Source of the DNA: Acidimicrobiia bacterium
GTDB lineage: Bacteria; Actinomycetota; Acidimicrobiia; Acidimicrobiales; Ilumatobacteraceae
DNA length: 13,708 bases
Direction: 5' to 3'
Assembly (NCBI GenBank): GCA_009927565.1
Contig: RFMT01000262.1
Location: 1 to 13,708 of the forward strand
The notes beneath the pieces were generated by a model. The model did no database searches. It had not been told where the DNA came from and saw only the letters and a program-made list of their open reading frames with translations. Positions 1-6,789 of the stretch are shown here, in pieces. Position 1 is the stretch's first letter. Each line of letters starts with the position of its first letter. Position numbers and translations under genes: made by a program.

Positions 1-60
1 AGTTGGTAGAGCGACGGACTTTTAATCCGCAGGTCCAGGGTTCGATCCCCTGGCGACCCA
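1..60 (+). tRNA. tRNA-Lys (anticodon TTT), 5' end outside the window
   Basis: The segment folds as the 3' three quarters of a tRNA. It starts in the D loop (AGTTGGTA) and continues with the D-stem 3' strand GAGC at 9-12. The anticodon arm is at 14-30, with loop CTTTTAA and anticodon TTT at 21-23, which reads AAA/AAG lysine codons. The variable loop is AGGTC. The T arm is CAGGG-TTCGATC-CCCTG at 36-52. The 3' acceptor strand GCGACCC and discriminator A end at 60. The outermost anticodon-stem pair is A14-C30, a mismatch; the other four pairs are good. CCA is not encoded. The 5' acceptor strand lies before the window. The tRNA converges on the gene ending at 64. The T-rich bases just after it could help terminate transcription. 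Confidence 0.93.
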
Positions 61-63
61 CTT

Positions 64-2313
64 TTATTTGTGTTTGTTGAGCCGCAGGACGAAAAATGAG
101 TCGTTTGTGTACTCGATTGTTGCATAGGGCTCCCAGGTTGCGCGACTTGTTGTCAAGCGGTCAACAACAAACCAATCGACGCCATCTTCAACCATCTGTT
201 GAAGATGTGCCGAAGTTGGGTCTGCGGCAAAACCCAAAGTCACAGTCTGCCGCCTATCTATCTCTGGAGTGAACCCCGTGTAGTGCAGAGCAGTGGTCTG
301 AAGCCACGTTCGACGGTGCATGTACGCCACTAGCAACGCGTTTGATGTGCGCCGACAGGTCTCAATTGAAACTTCTTTGTTTCTGAACGAAGTGCATGGT
401 GATCGAAAGTGTTCTGCATCTCCAGGCAACATTCTCGGCCAACCGAAGTTGCTTGCGACTATGTCTGAATTAGCCGAGTTGCTATTCATCCAATCTGTAA
501 CATCGGTAAGGTTTTTGTTTGCTAGGTATGTTTCACCATCGCGGGCAAACTCATTGTGCTTGCGCTCTATCGCGTTAAACCAATTCGCTGCCGAAAACGA
601 AATACTCATTACAGCGGCTACAGCAGTTACCCTGAAAACTTGATTGAATCTGTCTTCTCTTCTAAATATTCCTAGGACGATAATGATTAAGGAGAAAGAA
701 ATAATTAGGACAGCGGGAGTGTACACGCGTAGAGATCGAATAATGATTGCATCTTGAGCGCCAGAATCAATACTCGGAATTAGAAATGAGATTGAGCAGA
801 AAATGATTCCAACTATTGCAATGACTATTCGCCACTTCAGATTTATTGGTGAAATACTGATTTGAGATAAAGAGGAAAAACTCAGCAATATTGAAAGCGA
901 AGTTGCGGCCTGAAGGAAGTAGAGATTCTCGCCGTATGCACTAAGAATCAATACTGATAGCAAAGCCCCAGAGACTAACCCGCCGATGCTTAAGAAGTCC
1001 ATCTGATTAAGGCTGAATTTTTTCAGCAAAAGTAGTCGTAGTGTTATCAGGAGAATTGGCAGAACTGAGAATGAAACTATTGTAAGAAGCCCAAACAGAT
1101 CGACGTACTTTTCTGGAAGTAGTCGTGCATCACCTTGAAGTTGCCAAAAAAAATCACCAAATCTGATCTGGAGGACGTTTTCGCCTTCCGAATTTGAAAC
1201 TAAGAGAAAATATGTCAATAATGCAATCAAAATCGCTAAAAATCCAGAGGCGGCAATCTTTTTACTGATTTTTGTTTTGGTAACAAATTGTCCGAGAAAT
1301 GCAAACGCGAGCGCAGATATCAGGACAACTCCATGCATTGTCTTACTGAGCATTGTCGATGCGGCAAAAATAGAAATGGTCGCTACTTGTAGACGTAGCA
1401 GATTGTTTGACATCAAAGTCAAAAGGTGTATTGCAACAAAAAATATCGAGGTCGCGAAAAACTGACTTGGTGATGCCAGGAACGAAATTTTTACTCCATA
1501 TCCCCAGAGTGGATACGTTGAGGCAGTCATAACCAAAAGAGTTCCAATGTAAGTTTTAAATGTTGACTTTGAGAATTGCTTGATGAAACTCCAAGAAACT
1601 GCGGTAATCAATAGAACGAATATGGCTGGGGCAACTTTTGTTAAGACAAAGAAGACCTGTGCACCTGATGCGCGATCAATTAGCCCTATCCATGCGTATG
1701 TAAACCAGTGATATTTAGTGGTGGTACCCGATAGCAAAACATAATCTCGAAGACCCCAGTCAGAAAGTGATCTTGAAAGTGCTTGAAAGAAAGGGAAGTC
1801 ATGTTCATACATGAACCACCAGATTTTTGGGCGGCTCGCAATCATAAAGATTCCGGCGATAGCTGCAAAAACGCTTGCTATTCCGCTGGCAATTCTGGAG
1901 TATTTCTTAGGTGGGGCAATCAAAAACGATGAGGCAATTACGAGTAGAACGCCGGAAGGAAACAACCAAAACCACTCTGTACCAAGGGCCGTTGCCGAAA
2001 TAGCCGTGATAGCGAATACTGACTTTTTGAAATCGGAACCGAGGCTTACTCTCGGAAGAACGAACTTTTTACTTCGCTTGACTTGCAAAAACGATACGAC
2101 TGCCAAAAAAACTGCAACTTGCCAGCCAATGTGTGGCAGTTGAAGATTGACAAAAATCTGATCAATGATTGTGCTTGAAACTATGCCAAACACACTGCCA
2201 ATTGATACAAGTTCGATTACGTCAACTTCGCTTCGTTTTAAAACTAGAAGATAAATCAGACATCCCGCTAGAAATTGCGGGGCGATCACTATGGCTACGC
2301 GAAGATAATCCAT
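64..2313 (-). CDS. large polytopic membrane protein, possible GT-C-type glycosyltransferase
   Basis: This 749-residue protein has an ATG start at 2313. About the first 580 residues are dominated by hydrophobic helices, by eye more than a dozen. A soluble, probably extracytoplasmic domain follows at about 590-749, ending in a VDWFVVD...FFVLRL pattern. The loop after about residue 165 holds YEHDFPFFQALSRSL, with acidic residues (E170, D172) where GT-C enzymes usually have catalytic or metal-binding acids, then YHWFTYAW at 201-208. That architecture is known for lipid-linked-sugar glycosyltransferases of cell-surface polysaccharides. I cannot name a family, and the enzyme role is inference. The start is 8 bases after the deaminase stop, so it is probably the last gene of that operon. 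Its 5' and middle parts are clearly A+T-richer than the neighbours (hand count 18 G/C in 841-900 against 39 in 2701-2760), which suggests transfer or a variable surface gene. It ends 3 bases from tRNA-Lys. Confidence 0.85.
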   Translation of the reverse strand: MDYLRVAIVIAPQFLAGCLIYLLVLKRSEVDVIELVSIGSVFGIVSSTIIDQIFVNLQLPHIGWQVAVFLAVVSFLQVKRSKKFVLPRVSLGSDFKKSVFAITAISATALGTEWFWLFPSGVLLVIASSFLIAPPKKYSRIASGIASVFAAIAGIFMIASRPKIWWFMYEHDFPFFQALSRSLSDWGLRDYVLLSGTTTKYHWFTYAWIGLIDRASGAQVFFVLTKVAPAIFVLLITAVSWSFIKQFSKSTFKTYIGTLLVMTASTYPLWGYGVKISFLASPSQFFATSIFFVAIHLLTLMSNNLLRLQVATISIFAASTMLSKTMHGVVLISALAFAFLGQFVTKTKISKKIAASGFLAILIALLTYFLLVSNSEGENVLQIRFGDFFWQLQGDARLLPEKYVDLFGLLTIVSFSVLPILLITLRLLLLKKFSLNQMDFLSIGGLVSGALLSVLILSAYGENLYFLQAATSLSILLSFSSLSQISISPINLKWRIVIAIVGIIFCSISFLIPSIDSGAQDAIIIRSLRVYTPAVLIISFSLIIIVLGIFRREDRFNQVFRVTAVAAVMSISFSAANWFNAIERKHNEFARDGETYLANKNLTDVTDWMNSNSANSDIVASNFGWPRMLPGDAEHFRSPCTSFRNKEVSIETCRRTSNALLVAYMHRRTWLQTTALHYTGFTPEIDRRQTVTLGFAADPTSAHLQQMVEDGVDWFVVDRLTTSRATWEPYATIEYTNDSFFVLRLNKHK

Positions 2314-2321
2314 ACTCAGAG

Positions 2322-3698
2322 TTACTTTGTGGCGTGTTGTTGCATGCGACGGGCGAGTTTGGCGTGAGATTTAAGCATTGACTCAAGTTTTACATTGACG
2401 ATCTCATGGTTACGCACAACATGTTTGCCGTGCACGATGGTGTCGCGCGCCGAGATTGGCCCGCAACGTAACCACGCTTCAATCGGGTCGGCAATTGCGC
2501 CGGCAAACGCTGGACCAGTCAGCGACCAAATTGCAACATCGCCAACACTGCCGACTGACAATTCACCGATCTCACCAATACGACCAAGACAACCCGCGCC
2601 CCCACGCGTGGCGCATTCGAGTGCCATTCGTGCTGTGCCTGCGCCAGCACCGTTGCGCAATTTTGCGAGCAACATCGCTTGACGCGCTTCGAGCCACATT
2701 GAGGCACTATCAGCCGACGACGAGCCGTCAACCCCGATGCCAACATGTACTCCCGCGGCGATCAAATCGATAACTGGTGCAACACCCGAAGACAAAATCA
2801 AATTGCTACTCGGACAATGCGCAACACCAATTCGTGCGGCACCCAATCGCTGAATCTCCTCATAGTTGGGCATCACACAATGTGCAATCCAGGTCCGATC
2901 ACTGCACCAGCCAACTTCTTCTAAATAATCCATTGGCCGACAACCAAAAGTTGCCAACGAAAATGCATCGTCTTCTGAATTTTCGGCAAAATGAGTATGT
3001 AATCGGACATCAAGTTTCTCCGCCAACTCTGCCGAGTCGATCATTAGTTTCTTCGTCACAGAAAAAGGCGAACATGGCGCCAACGCCACCCGCACCATCG
3101 CCCCATGACTGCGATCGTGATGCATCGAAACCGCACGCGCCGATTCTTCGAGAATCACATCGTGATCTTGCACCACATCATCAGGTGGCAATCCGCCATC
3201 TTTGATTGACAGAGACATCGAGCCGCGCGTTGGATGAAACCGCACGCCGATATCGCGCGCCGCGGCAATCTCGGCACTCAACAAATCGCCGGCACCAGCA
3301 GGGTGAACATAAAGGTGGTCAGTCGAAGTTGTGCAACCCGACAGAGCAAGTTCGGCTAATCCGACCCAAGCCGAGACATTTGCCGACTCTTCGTCAAGCG
3401 AGCGCCAAAGTGGATACAAAGTCTGCAACCAACCAAACAACGGCGCATTGGTCATCGGCGGAAACGCCCGCGTCAAATTTTGATAAAGGTGATGGTGCGT
3501 GTTCACCAAGCCTGGTGTTACCAGGCAATCAGTTGCGTCAACGACCTGCTTTGCGACCGGTGGCCTACCGCTGCCAATCGACGAAACAAAACCATCAGTA
3601 ATTGCAACCCAGCCATCGCTTATTTCTCTTCGATTGTTATCCATCGTCGCTACAAGCGACGCGTGCGCGATTACTAGATCAGCGAGTTCTGAATTCAG
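2322..3698 (-). CDS. 8-oxoguanine deaminase-type amidohydrolase (atrazine chlorohydrolase/guanine deaminase superfamily)
   Basis: The protein matches, from memory, the Pseudomonas PA0142-type 8-oxoguanine deaminases along its length. Those enzymes turn the oxidised base 8-oxoguanine into urate and ammonia. Numbering from the first ATG (3644), metal ligands are H50 and H52 (NTHHH), H218 (HTHFAE, with E221 as proton shuttle) and D306 (GVDGS). H255 is the usual substrate-side histidine. Family landmarks TRGSMSLS (139-146), ALAPCSPFS (187-195) and HCPSSN (276-281) are all present. ATG 3644 cuts off the first family beta strand. In-frame codons upstream encode ADLVIAHASLVAT, which fits the missing N-terminus. 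The frame stays open up to a stop at 3735-3737, but the only plausible initiator is CTG at 3698, which overlaps the upstream gene's TGA (CTGA). I therefore place the start at 3698 (458 aa); 3644 gives 440 aa. It is probably coupled to ridA and the small membrane gene. The exact substrate is inferred from similarity. Confidence 0.88.
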   Translation of the reverse strand: MNSELADLVIAHASLVATMDNNRREISDGWVAITDGFVSSIGSGRPPVAKQVVDATDCLVTPGLVNTHHHLYQNLTRAFPPMTNAPLFGWLQTLYPLWRSLDEESANVSAWVGLAELALSGCTTSTDHLYVHPAGAGDLLSAEIAAARDIGVRFHPTRGSMSLSIKDGGLPPDDVVQDHDVILEESARAVSMHHDRSHGAMVRVALAPCSPFSVTKKLMIDSAELAEKLDVRLHTHFAENSEDDAFSLATFGCRPMDYLEEVGWCSDRTWIAHCVMPNYEEIQRLGAARIGVAHCPSSNLILSSGVAPVIDLIAAGVHVGIGVDGSSSADSASMWLEARQAMLLAKLRNGAGAGTARMALECATRGGAGCLGRIGEIGELSVGSVGDVAIWSLTGPAFAGAIADPIEAWLRCGPISARDTIVHGKHVVRNHEIVNVKLESMLKSHAKLARRMQQHATK

Positions 3699-3850
3699 AT
3701 ATTTAGCTCGCGAAGTTCGCTCTTCGCGTGTCGTTCATCGGCATCGCGATACAACAAGTGACCCAACAATGCAGCAATACCTGCAGTTGACAAGCCGACA
3801 ACGATCGGAAACGCCAAAAGCGCCAAAACAAGAATTATTGCACCAGCCAT
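3695..3850 (-). CDS. small single-helix membrane protein (51 aa)
   Basis: A short open frame starts at ATG 3850, one base after the ridA stop (TAA-T-ATG), and ends in TGA at 3695. It encodes 51 residues: one long hydrophobic helix at about 3-33, then a charged tail (YRDADERHAKSELRELNI). A GAG lies 7 bases before the ATG, inside the ridA tail, so translation is probably coupled to ridA. Its stop overlaps the proposed CTG start of the deaminase. An upstream in-frame start would overlap ridA heavily and is unlikely. The clean helix, the tight junctions at both ends and sensible codons argue that it is real. The tail resembles small actinobacterial membrane proteins I recall, but I cannot name a family or function. 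It may tether or assist its operon partners at the membrane; that is speculation. Confidence 0.66.
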   Translation of the reverse strand: MAGAIILVLALLAFPIVVGLSTAGIAALLGHLLYRDADERHAKSELRELNI

Positions 3851-3851
3851 A

Positions 3852-4214
3852 TTATTTCTCAGGCTTGTAAGCCCAAGCCTCAATCTCAACGGCCCCATTT
3901 GCTGGCAGCGATGCAACACCAATCGTGCTGCGCGCCGGTCGCGAAGTGCCAAAACCTTCAACGTATGCGTCGTTAAACGTGGCAAACGTATCCATGTCAG
4001 TTAAAAAGCACATCGTCTTTTTGACATCTTTAATTGTTGCACCGACTGATTTGAGTTGGCCCTTCAAATTTTCAATTGCTTGCGCAGTTTGTGCGCGAAC
4101 ACCCCCACTGACGATTACACCGTCTTTTAGTCCGAGTTGTCCCGAAACAATTATCCAATCGCCTGCGCGAACAACTGGTGTGTATGGCCCAATGGGCGCT
4201 GTTGTTTTTGCCAT
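3852..4214 (-). CDS. ridA: RidA family enamine/imine deaminase
   Basis: This 120-residue protein is a normal-length RidA (YjgF/YER057c/UK114) monomer; the family forms trimers in the cytoplasm. RidA hydrolyses reactive 2-aminoacrylate and related enamines or imines released by PLP enzymes, to ketoacids and ammonia. Landmarks are the N-terminal APIGPYTPVVRAGDWIIVSGQ segment, the catalytic arginine R95 in SRPARSTIGV, and E110 in AVEIEA, spaced 15 residues apart as R105/E120 are in E. coli RidA. I chose ATG 4214 over the upstream TTG at 4238. The shorter form starts where the family does, and a TACGAT -10 box lies exactly 6 bases before the ATG, pointing to a leaderless mRNA. It leads the operon with the small membrane protein and the 8-oxoguanine deaminase. 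RidA paralogs near deaminases and amidohydrolases are common, so a role tied to that reaction is possible. Confidence 0.93.
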   Translation of the reverse strand: MAKTTAPIGPYTPVVRAGDWIIVSGQLGLKDGVIVSGGVRAQTAQAIENLKGQLKSVGATIKDVKKTMCFLTDMDTFATFNDAYVEGFGTSRPARSTIGVASLPANGAVEIEAWAYKPEK

Positions 4215-4220
4215 GTTGCA

Positions 4221-4249
4221 ATCGTAGATGATTAGCAAGGCAATACGAT
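4221..4249. promoter_or_regulatory. back-to-back leaderless promoters for ridA (minus) and the Tat-exported protein gene (plus)
   Basis: The 41-base gap between the two start codons holds TACGAT on the plus strand at 4244-4249, 6 bases before GTG 4256. The same hexamer lies on the minus strand (ATCGTA at 4221-4226), 6 bases before ATG 4214. Both fit a TANNNT -10 element with transcription starting at the start codon. The two hexamers form an inverted repeat with a 17-base spacer, so each sits where the other promoter's -35 would be. No good -35 box is visible. Confidence 0.6.
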
Positions 4250-4255
4250 AATTCG

Positions 4256-5152
4256 GTGCCTCAAATTAGCCGTCGCAGGTTTATTTTTGGATCAGTTTCT
4301 GCGCTCGGTTTCGGCTCCGCGCTGACATCATTTCTCGCTTGCACCGCATCAACGTCGCCGACTAGCCAGGCTCTGCCAGATGATCTACAACTTGTGCAGA
4401 GATTTCCGCAGGTTTTGGTACCGGGCGAAGTGCGACTTCCGATTTCGTTGGCACAGCAGTCGGGCGTCATAACTACATCTAGTGGTTTCAAATTTCCCGA
4501 AACACTCACAGCAAAAATAGTTGATCTTTCAAACGACACAGTCATCACCGAAAACATCAGCGTCAAACTTCATGGTGCAGAAATCGCGATTCCTTATTAT
4601 CCGTTTAGAACAACTATCGAAAAACCAGGCAATTACATGTTGGTCGTTGACGATGGCCCACAAGACGGTGCCGCTTTCAGTGTGCTTGAGCGCAATCAAG
4701 TGCTCGTGCCGAAAATTGGCGACACATTACCTAGTTTTGACACACCAACTTTCGACAACGCACGAGGTGTTGACCCAATCTGCACTCAAACACCCGAGCC
4801 TTGCGCTTTTCACAAACTCACGCTCACTGAAGCGATGCAACGCAAACTGCCAGTCGCGTATTTGATTGGCACACCTGCGCATTGTTCGACCGGCACTTGT
4901 GCGCCTGCGCTCGAACAATTAACCAATGTGGCAAAGATTGTCGGCGACAGCGCGACTTTCGTGCATGCTGAGGTTTATTCAGACGAGGCAGCAACTACTG
5001 TTGCGCCCGCTGTAAAAGCATTTGCGTTGACCTTTGAGCCGACGCTGTTTATCGTCGACGCAAACTCAAAAGTCGTCGATCGACTTGACGCTGTTTTTGA
5101 CGGCGAAGAAATAACTGAAGCGCTGTCACGCGCAGGTGTTGCAACTAGTTAG
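4256..5152 (+). CDS. exported thioredoxin-fold-like protein with twin-arginine signal
   Basis: This 298-residue protein starts at GTG 4256. The N-terminus has a twin-arginine motif (SRRRFIFG, residues 5-12), a hydrophobic stretch to about residue 28, then C29 (FLAC, a poor lipobox) and a Ser/Thr/Pro-rich linker. It is therefore probably exported folded by Tat, perhaps as a lipoprotein. Residues about 45-145 look like a beta-sandwich domain. Residues about 155-295 resemble a thioredoxin or AhpC/TSA-type fold: IGDTLPSFDTPTF, then YLIGTPAHCSTGTCAPALEQL with a CX4C pair (C210, C215), and EPTLFIVD around P262, where a cis-proline would be. A second pair, C176 and C183, precedes it. A redox or thiol role in the envelope is inferred; the CX4C spacing differs from classical CXXC. 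It is transcribed divergently from ridA and ends 21 bases from the convergent Fe-S carrier gene. Confidence 0.8.
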   Translation: MPQISRRRFIFGSVSALGFGSALTSFLACTASTSPTSQALPDDLQLVQRFPQVLVPGEVRLPISLAQQSGVITTSSGFKFPETLTAKIVDLSNDTVITENISVKLHGAEIAIPYYPFRTTIEKPGNYMLVVDDGPQDGAAFSVLERNQVLVPKIGDTLPSFDTPTFDNARGVDPICTQTPEPCAFHKLTLTEAMQRKLPVAYLIGTPAHCSTGTCAPALEQLTNVAKIVGDSATFVHAEVYSDEAATTVAPAVKAFALTFEPTLFIVDANSKVVDRLDAVFDGEEITEALSRAGVATS

Positions 5153-5173
5153 AACTGCGTGCGTCAGCGTGTG

Positions 5174-5494
5174 TCAGCTGAAGCTTTGACCGCAACCGCA
5201 ACTGCGTGATGCATTTGGATTGGTGATCTTGAAGCCAGCATCTTGCAAGCCGTCGTTGTAATCAAGGCTTGCACCCTCGAGCAGTTGCAAAGAGGCTGGG
5301 TCAACGACAACTTTTACTTCACCGAAAGTTTTGACAACATCGTCGGTGGCAAATTCGCCGTCAAAGAACATTTCATACGAATAGCCCGAGCATCCGCCAG
5401 GTCGAACAGCAACACGCAACGCAAGATCAGTTGCGTTCTCCGACTCGAGAAGTTGCTTAACTTTGACTGCCGCTTTGTCTGTGAGGGTGATCAT
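5174..5494 (-). CDS. erpA: A-type iron-sulfur cluster carrier/insertion protein (ErpA/IscA/HesB family)
   Basis: This 106-residue protein has the full A-type carrier signature: C35 in RPGGCSGYSYEM and C99/C101 in SCGCGQSF. These three cysteines hold a transferable 2Fe-2S or 4Fe-4S cluster handed to client enzymes in the cytoplasm. The N-terminal ITLTDKAAVKVKQLL and the VVVDPASLQLLEGASLDY segment match the family. ATG 5494 has a good Shine-Dalgarno (GGAG 9 bases upstream), unlike most genes here. A TACGAC -10-like hexamer (minus strand, 5511-5516) may give a short leader. Divergent from the mrp-like Fe-S gene, which supports a shared job. The single copy could serve as ErpA, IscA or SufA; the symbol is my best guess among these. 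Confidence 0.92.
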   Translation of the reverse strand: MITLTDKAAVKVKQLLESENATDLALRVAVRPGGCSGYSYEMFFDGEFATDDVVKTFGEVKVVVDPASLQLLEGASLDYNDGLQDAGFKITNPNASRSCGCGQSFS

Positions 5495-5510
5495 TCAATG
5501 GTCTCCGTTT

Positions 5511-5533
5511 GTCGTATTGAAACTTGATTCAAG
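5511..5533. promoter_or_regulatory. erpA promoter-like box and adjacent CTTGATTCAAG palindrome
   Basis: In the erpA-mrp divergent region, TACGAC on the minus strand (5511-5516) is the nearest -10-like hexamer before erpA. Just upstream of it for erpA lies CTTGA-T-TCAAG at 5523-5533, a perfect 5-bp palindrome around one base. Its position is right for an operator controlling erpA or both genes. The regulator is unknown, and the arms are short enough to arise by chance. Confidence 0.35.
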
Positions 5534-5567
5534 ACTACCGTCTAGCCCAATAGTCAGTCATGTCAGA

Positions 5568-5573
5568 TAGTTT
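5568..5573 (+). promoter_or_regulatory. probable -10 box of mrp (leaderless)
   Basis: TAGTTT fits TANNNT and ends 7 bases before ATG 5581. The segment is flanked by the 7-bp inverted repeat CAGTCAT (5555-5561) and ATGACTG (5581-5587). No -35 box is evident. Confidence 0.45.
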
Positions 5574-5580
5574 TATATAT

Positions 5581-6777
5581 ATGACTGGCCGCCGAGTGCA
5601 GCCCCCAACGCCCGCTGAAGTCACCAATTTGCTTCGTGCCGTCATTGATCCCGAGCTTGGCGACAACATTGTCGACCTCGGCATGGCGACAGGAGTCACG
5701 GTGACCGACGACGGCCTAGTCACAATTGGCGTCAAGCTCACGATCAAGGGTTGTCCGTTGCGTGTACAAATTAAGAACGATGTTGAGTCACGTGTTACTA
5801 CGCATCCTGGAGTAACAAAAGTAAAAATCGAATGGGGCGAAATGGATGCTGATGAGCGATCGGCAGTCATGACCCGCGCTCGGTGGAACGCCAAAGAAAA
5901 CGCCGCAGCAACCCAAGTGCCAATGAATACACGCATCCTGGCAATTGCAAGCGGCAAAGGTGGCGTTGGTAAAAGTTCGGTCACTGTAAATCTCGCGGCG
6001 GCTCTTGCCAACCAGGGCCTCACAGTTGGTGTGCTCGATGCCGATATCTGGGGCTTTTCGGTGCCGCGAATGTTGAACATGTCAGATCGACTTGAAGCCA
6101 AGCTCGTCGACGGCAGTGACAAGCCAAGGATGATTCCGAACGAGCGGGTTGTCGGCAAAGGATTATTGAAAGTCGTCAGCACAGGCATGCTCGTTGAAGA
6201 CGAAAGCACGGCACTGATGTGGCGCGGTCTGATGCTCACCAAAGCCGTCGAACAATTTTTGAAAGATGTTCACTGGGGTGCGCTCGACTACTTGCTGATC
6301 GACATGCCACCAGGCACTGGTGATGTACAGATGGGTTTGGCCCGAATGTTGCCACGCACAGATTTGATCATCGTCACGACACCGGCGGTATCAGCACAAA
6401 AAGTTGCAATTCGTGCTGCCGACATGGCCCGTCGCAGTTTTTTGCGCATCGCTGGTGTGATCGAAAACATGAGCGCGTTTACATGTGAGCATGGCATCAA
6501 CTATCCGTTGTTTGGTTCTGGCGGTGGACAAAACCTCGCAAACGAAATTGGCTCTGAGTTACTCGGTCAAATTCCGATCGAAAGTGATGTGAGTCATGGC
6601 AGTGACAACGGCGAACCAGTTGCGATTGCCGGAGCCGGATCAGCCGCCGAAGTTTTTCGCGACATCGCCAAGAAAATTATTTCGCAGACCGTGCCCGTAA
6701 ACGAGATGGCTGGCTGCTCTGCCCGCATGCTCGAAAGCGTCGCCCTCGCCCTCGGCGAAAAACCATCTAAAAAATAA
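5581..6777 (+). CDS. mrp: Mrp/ApbC/NBP35 family Fe-S cluster carrier P-loop ATPase
   Basis: This 398-residue protein is numbered from ATG 5581. An N-terminal MIP18/DUF59 domain (about 13-88, with ViDPELGDNIVDLGM and C58 in KGCPLR) is followed by a ParA/MinD-like ATPase. The deviant Walker A is GKGGVGKS at 125-132, the Walker B-like segment is IDMPPGTGD at 240-248, and GSGGG follows at 312-316. Mrp proteins bind Fe-S clusters and transfer them in an ATP-dependent way. The usual CXXC that bridges the dimer is incomplete: FTCEHG has C302 but no partner two residues on. From memory, actinobacterial Mrps often lack it. ATG 5560 is in frame 7 codons upstream; I prefer 5581 because TAGTTT lies 7 bases before it, while 5560 has neither -10 spacing nor Shine-Dalgarno. 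It is divergent from erpA and converges on the Nudix gene with 12 bases between. Confidence 0.93.
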   Translation: MTGRRVQPPTPAEVTNLLRAVIDPELGDNIVDLGMATGVTVTDDGLVTIGVKLTIKGCPLRVQIKNDVESRVTTHPGVTKVKIEWGEMDADERSAVMTRARWNAKENAAATQVPMNTRILAIASGKGGVGKSSVTVNLAAALANQGLTVGVLDADIWGFSVPRMLNMSDRLEAKLVDGSDKPRMIPNERVVGKGLLKVVSTGMLVEDESTALMWRGLMLTKAVEQFLKDVHWGALDYLLIDMPPGTGDVQMGLARMLPRTDLIIVTTPAVSAQKVAIRAADMARRSFLRIAGVIENMSAFTCEHGINYPLFGSGGGQNLANEIGSELLGQIPIESDVSHGSDNGEPVAIAGAGSAAEVFRDIAKKIISQTVPVNEMAGCSARMLESVALALGEKPSKK

Positions 6778-6789
6778 ACTTGCGAAAAA

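Noticed and set aside
2395..3601. Several long plus-strand open frames opposite the deaminase gene
   Set aside because: They are antisense to a clearly recognised enzyme and show no family resemblance or starts with promoter signals.
4238..4238. TTG start for ridA eight codons upstream of the chosen ATG
   Set aside because: The added residues do not fit the family, and the TACGAT box would lie inside the coding region.
5153..5173. Possible hairpin between the convergent exported-protein and erpA genes, extending to about 5195
   Set aside because: Only short broken arms (AGCT repeats) and no T run; not a convincing terminator.
5560..5580. ATG 5560 as the mrp start
   Set aside because: In frame and possible, but without Shine-Dalgarno or a correctly spaced -10; 5581 fits the local leaderless pattern better.
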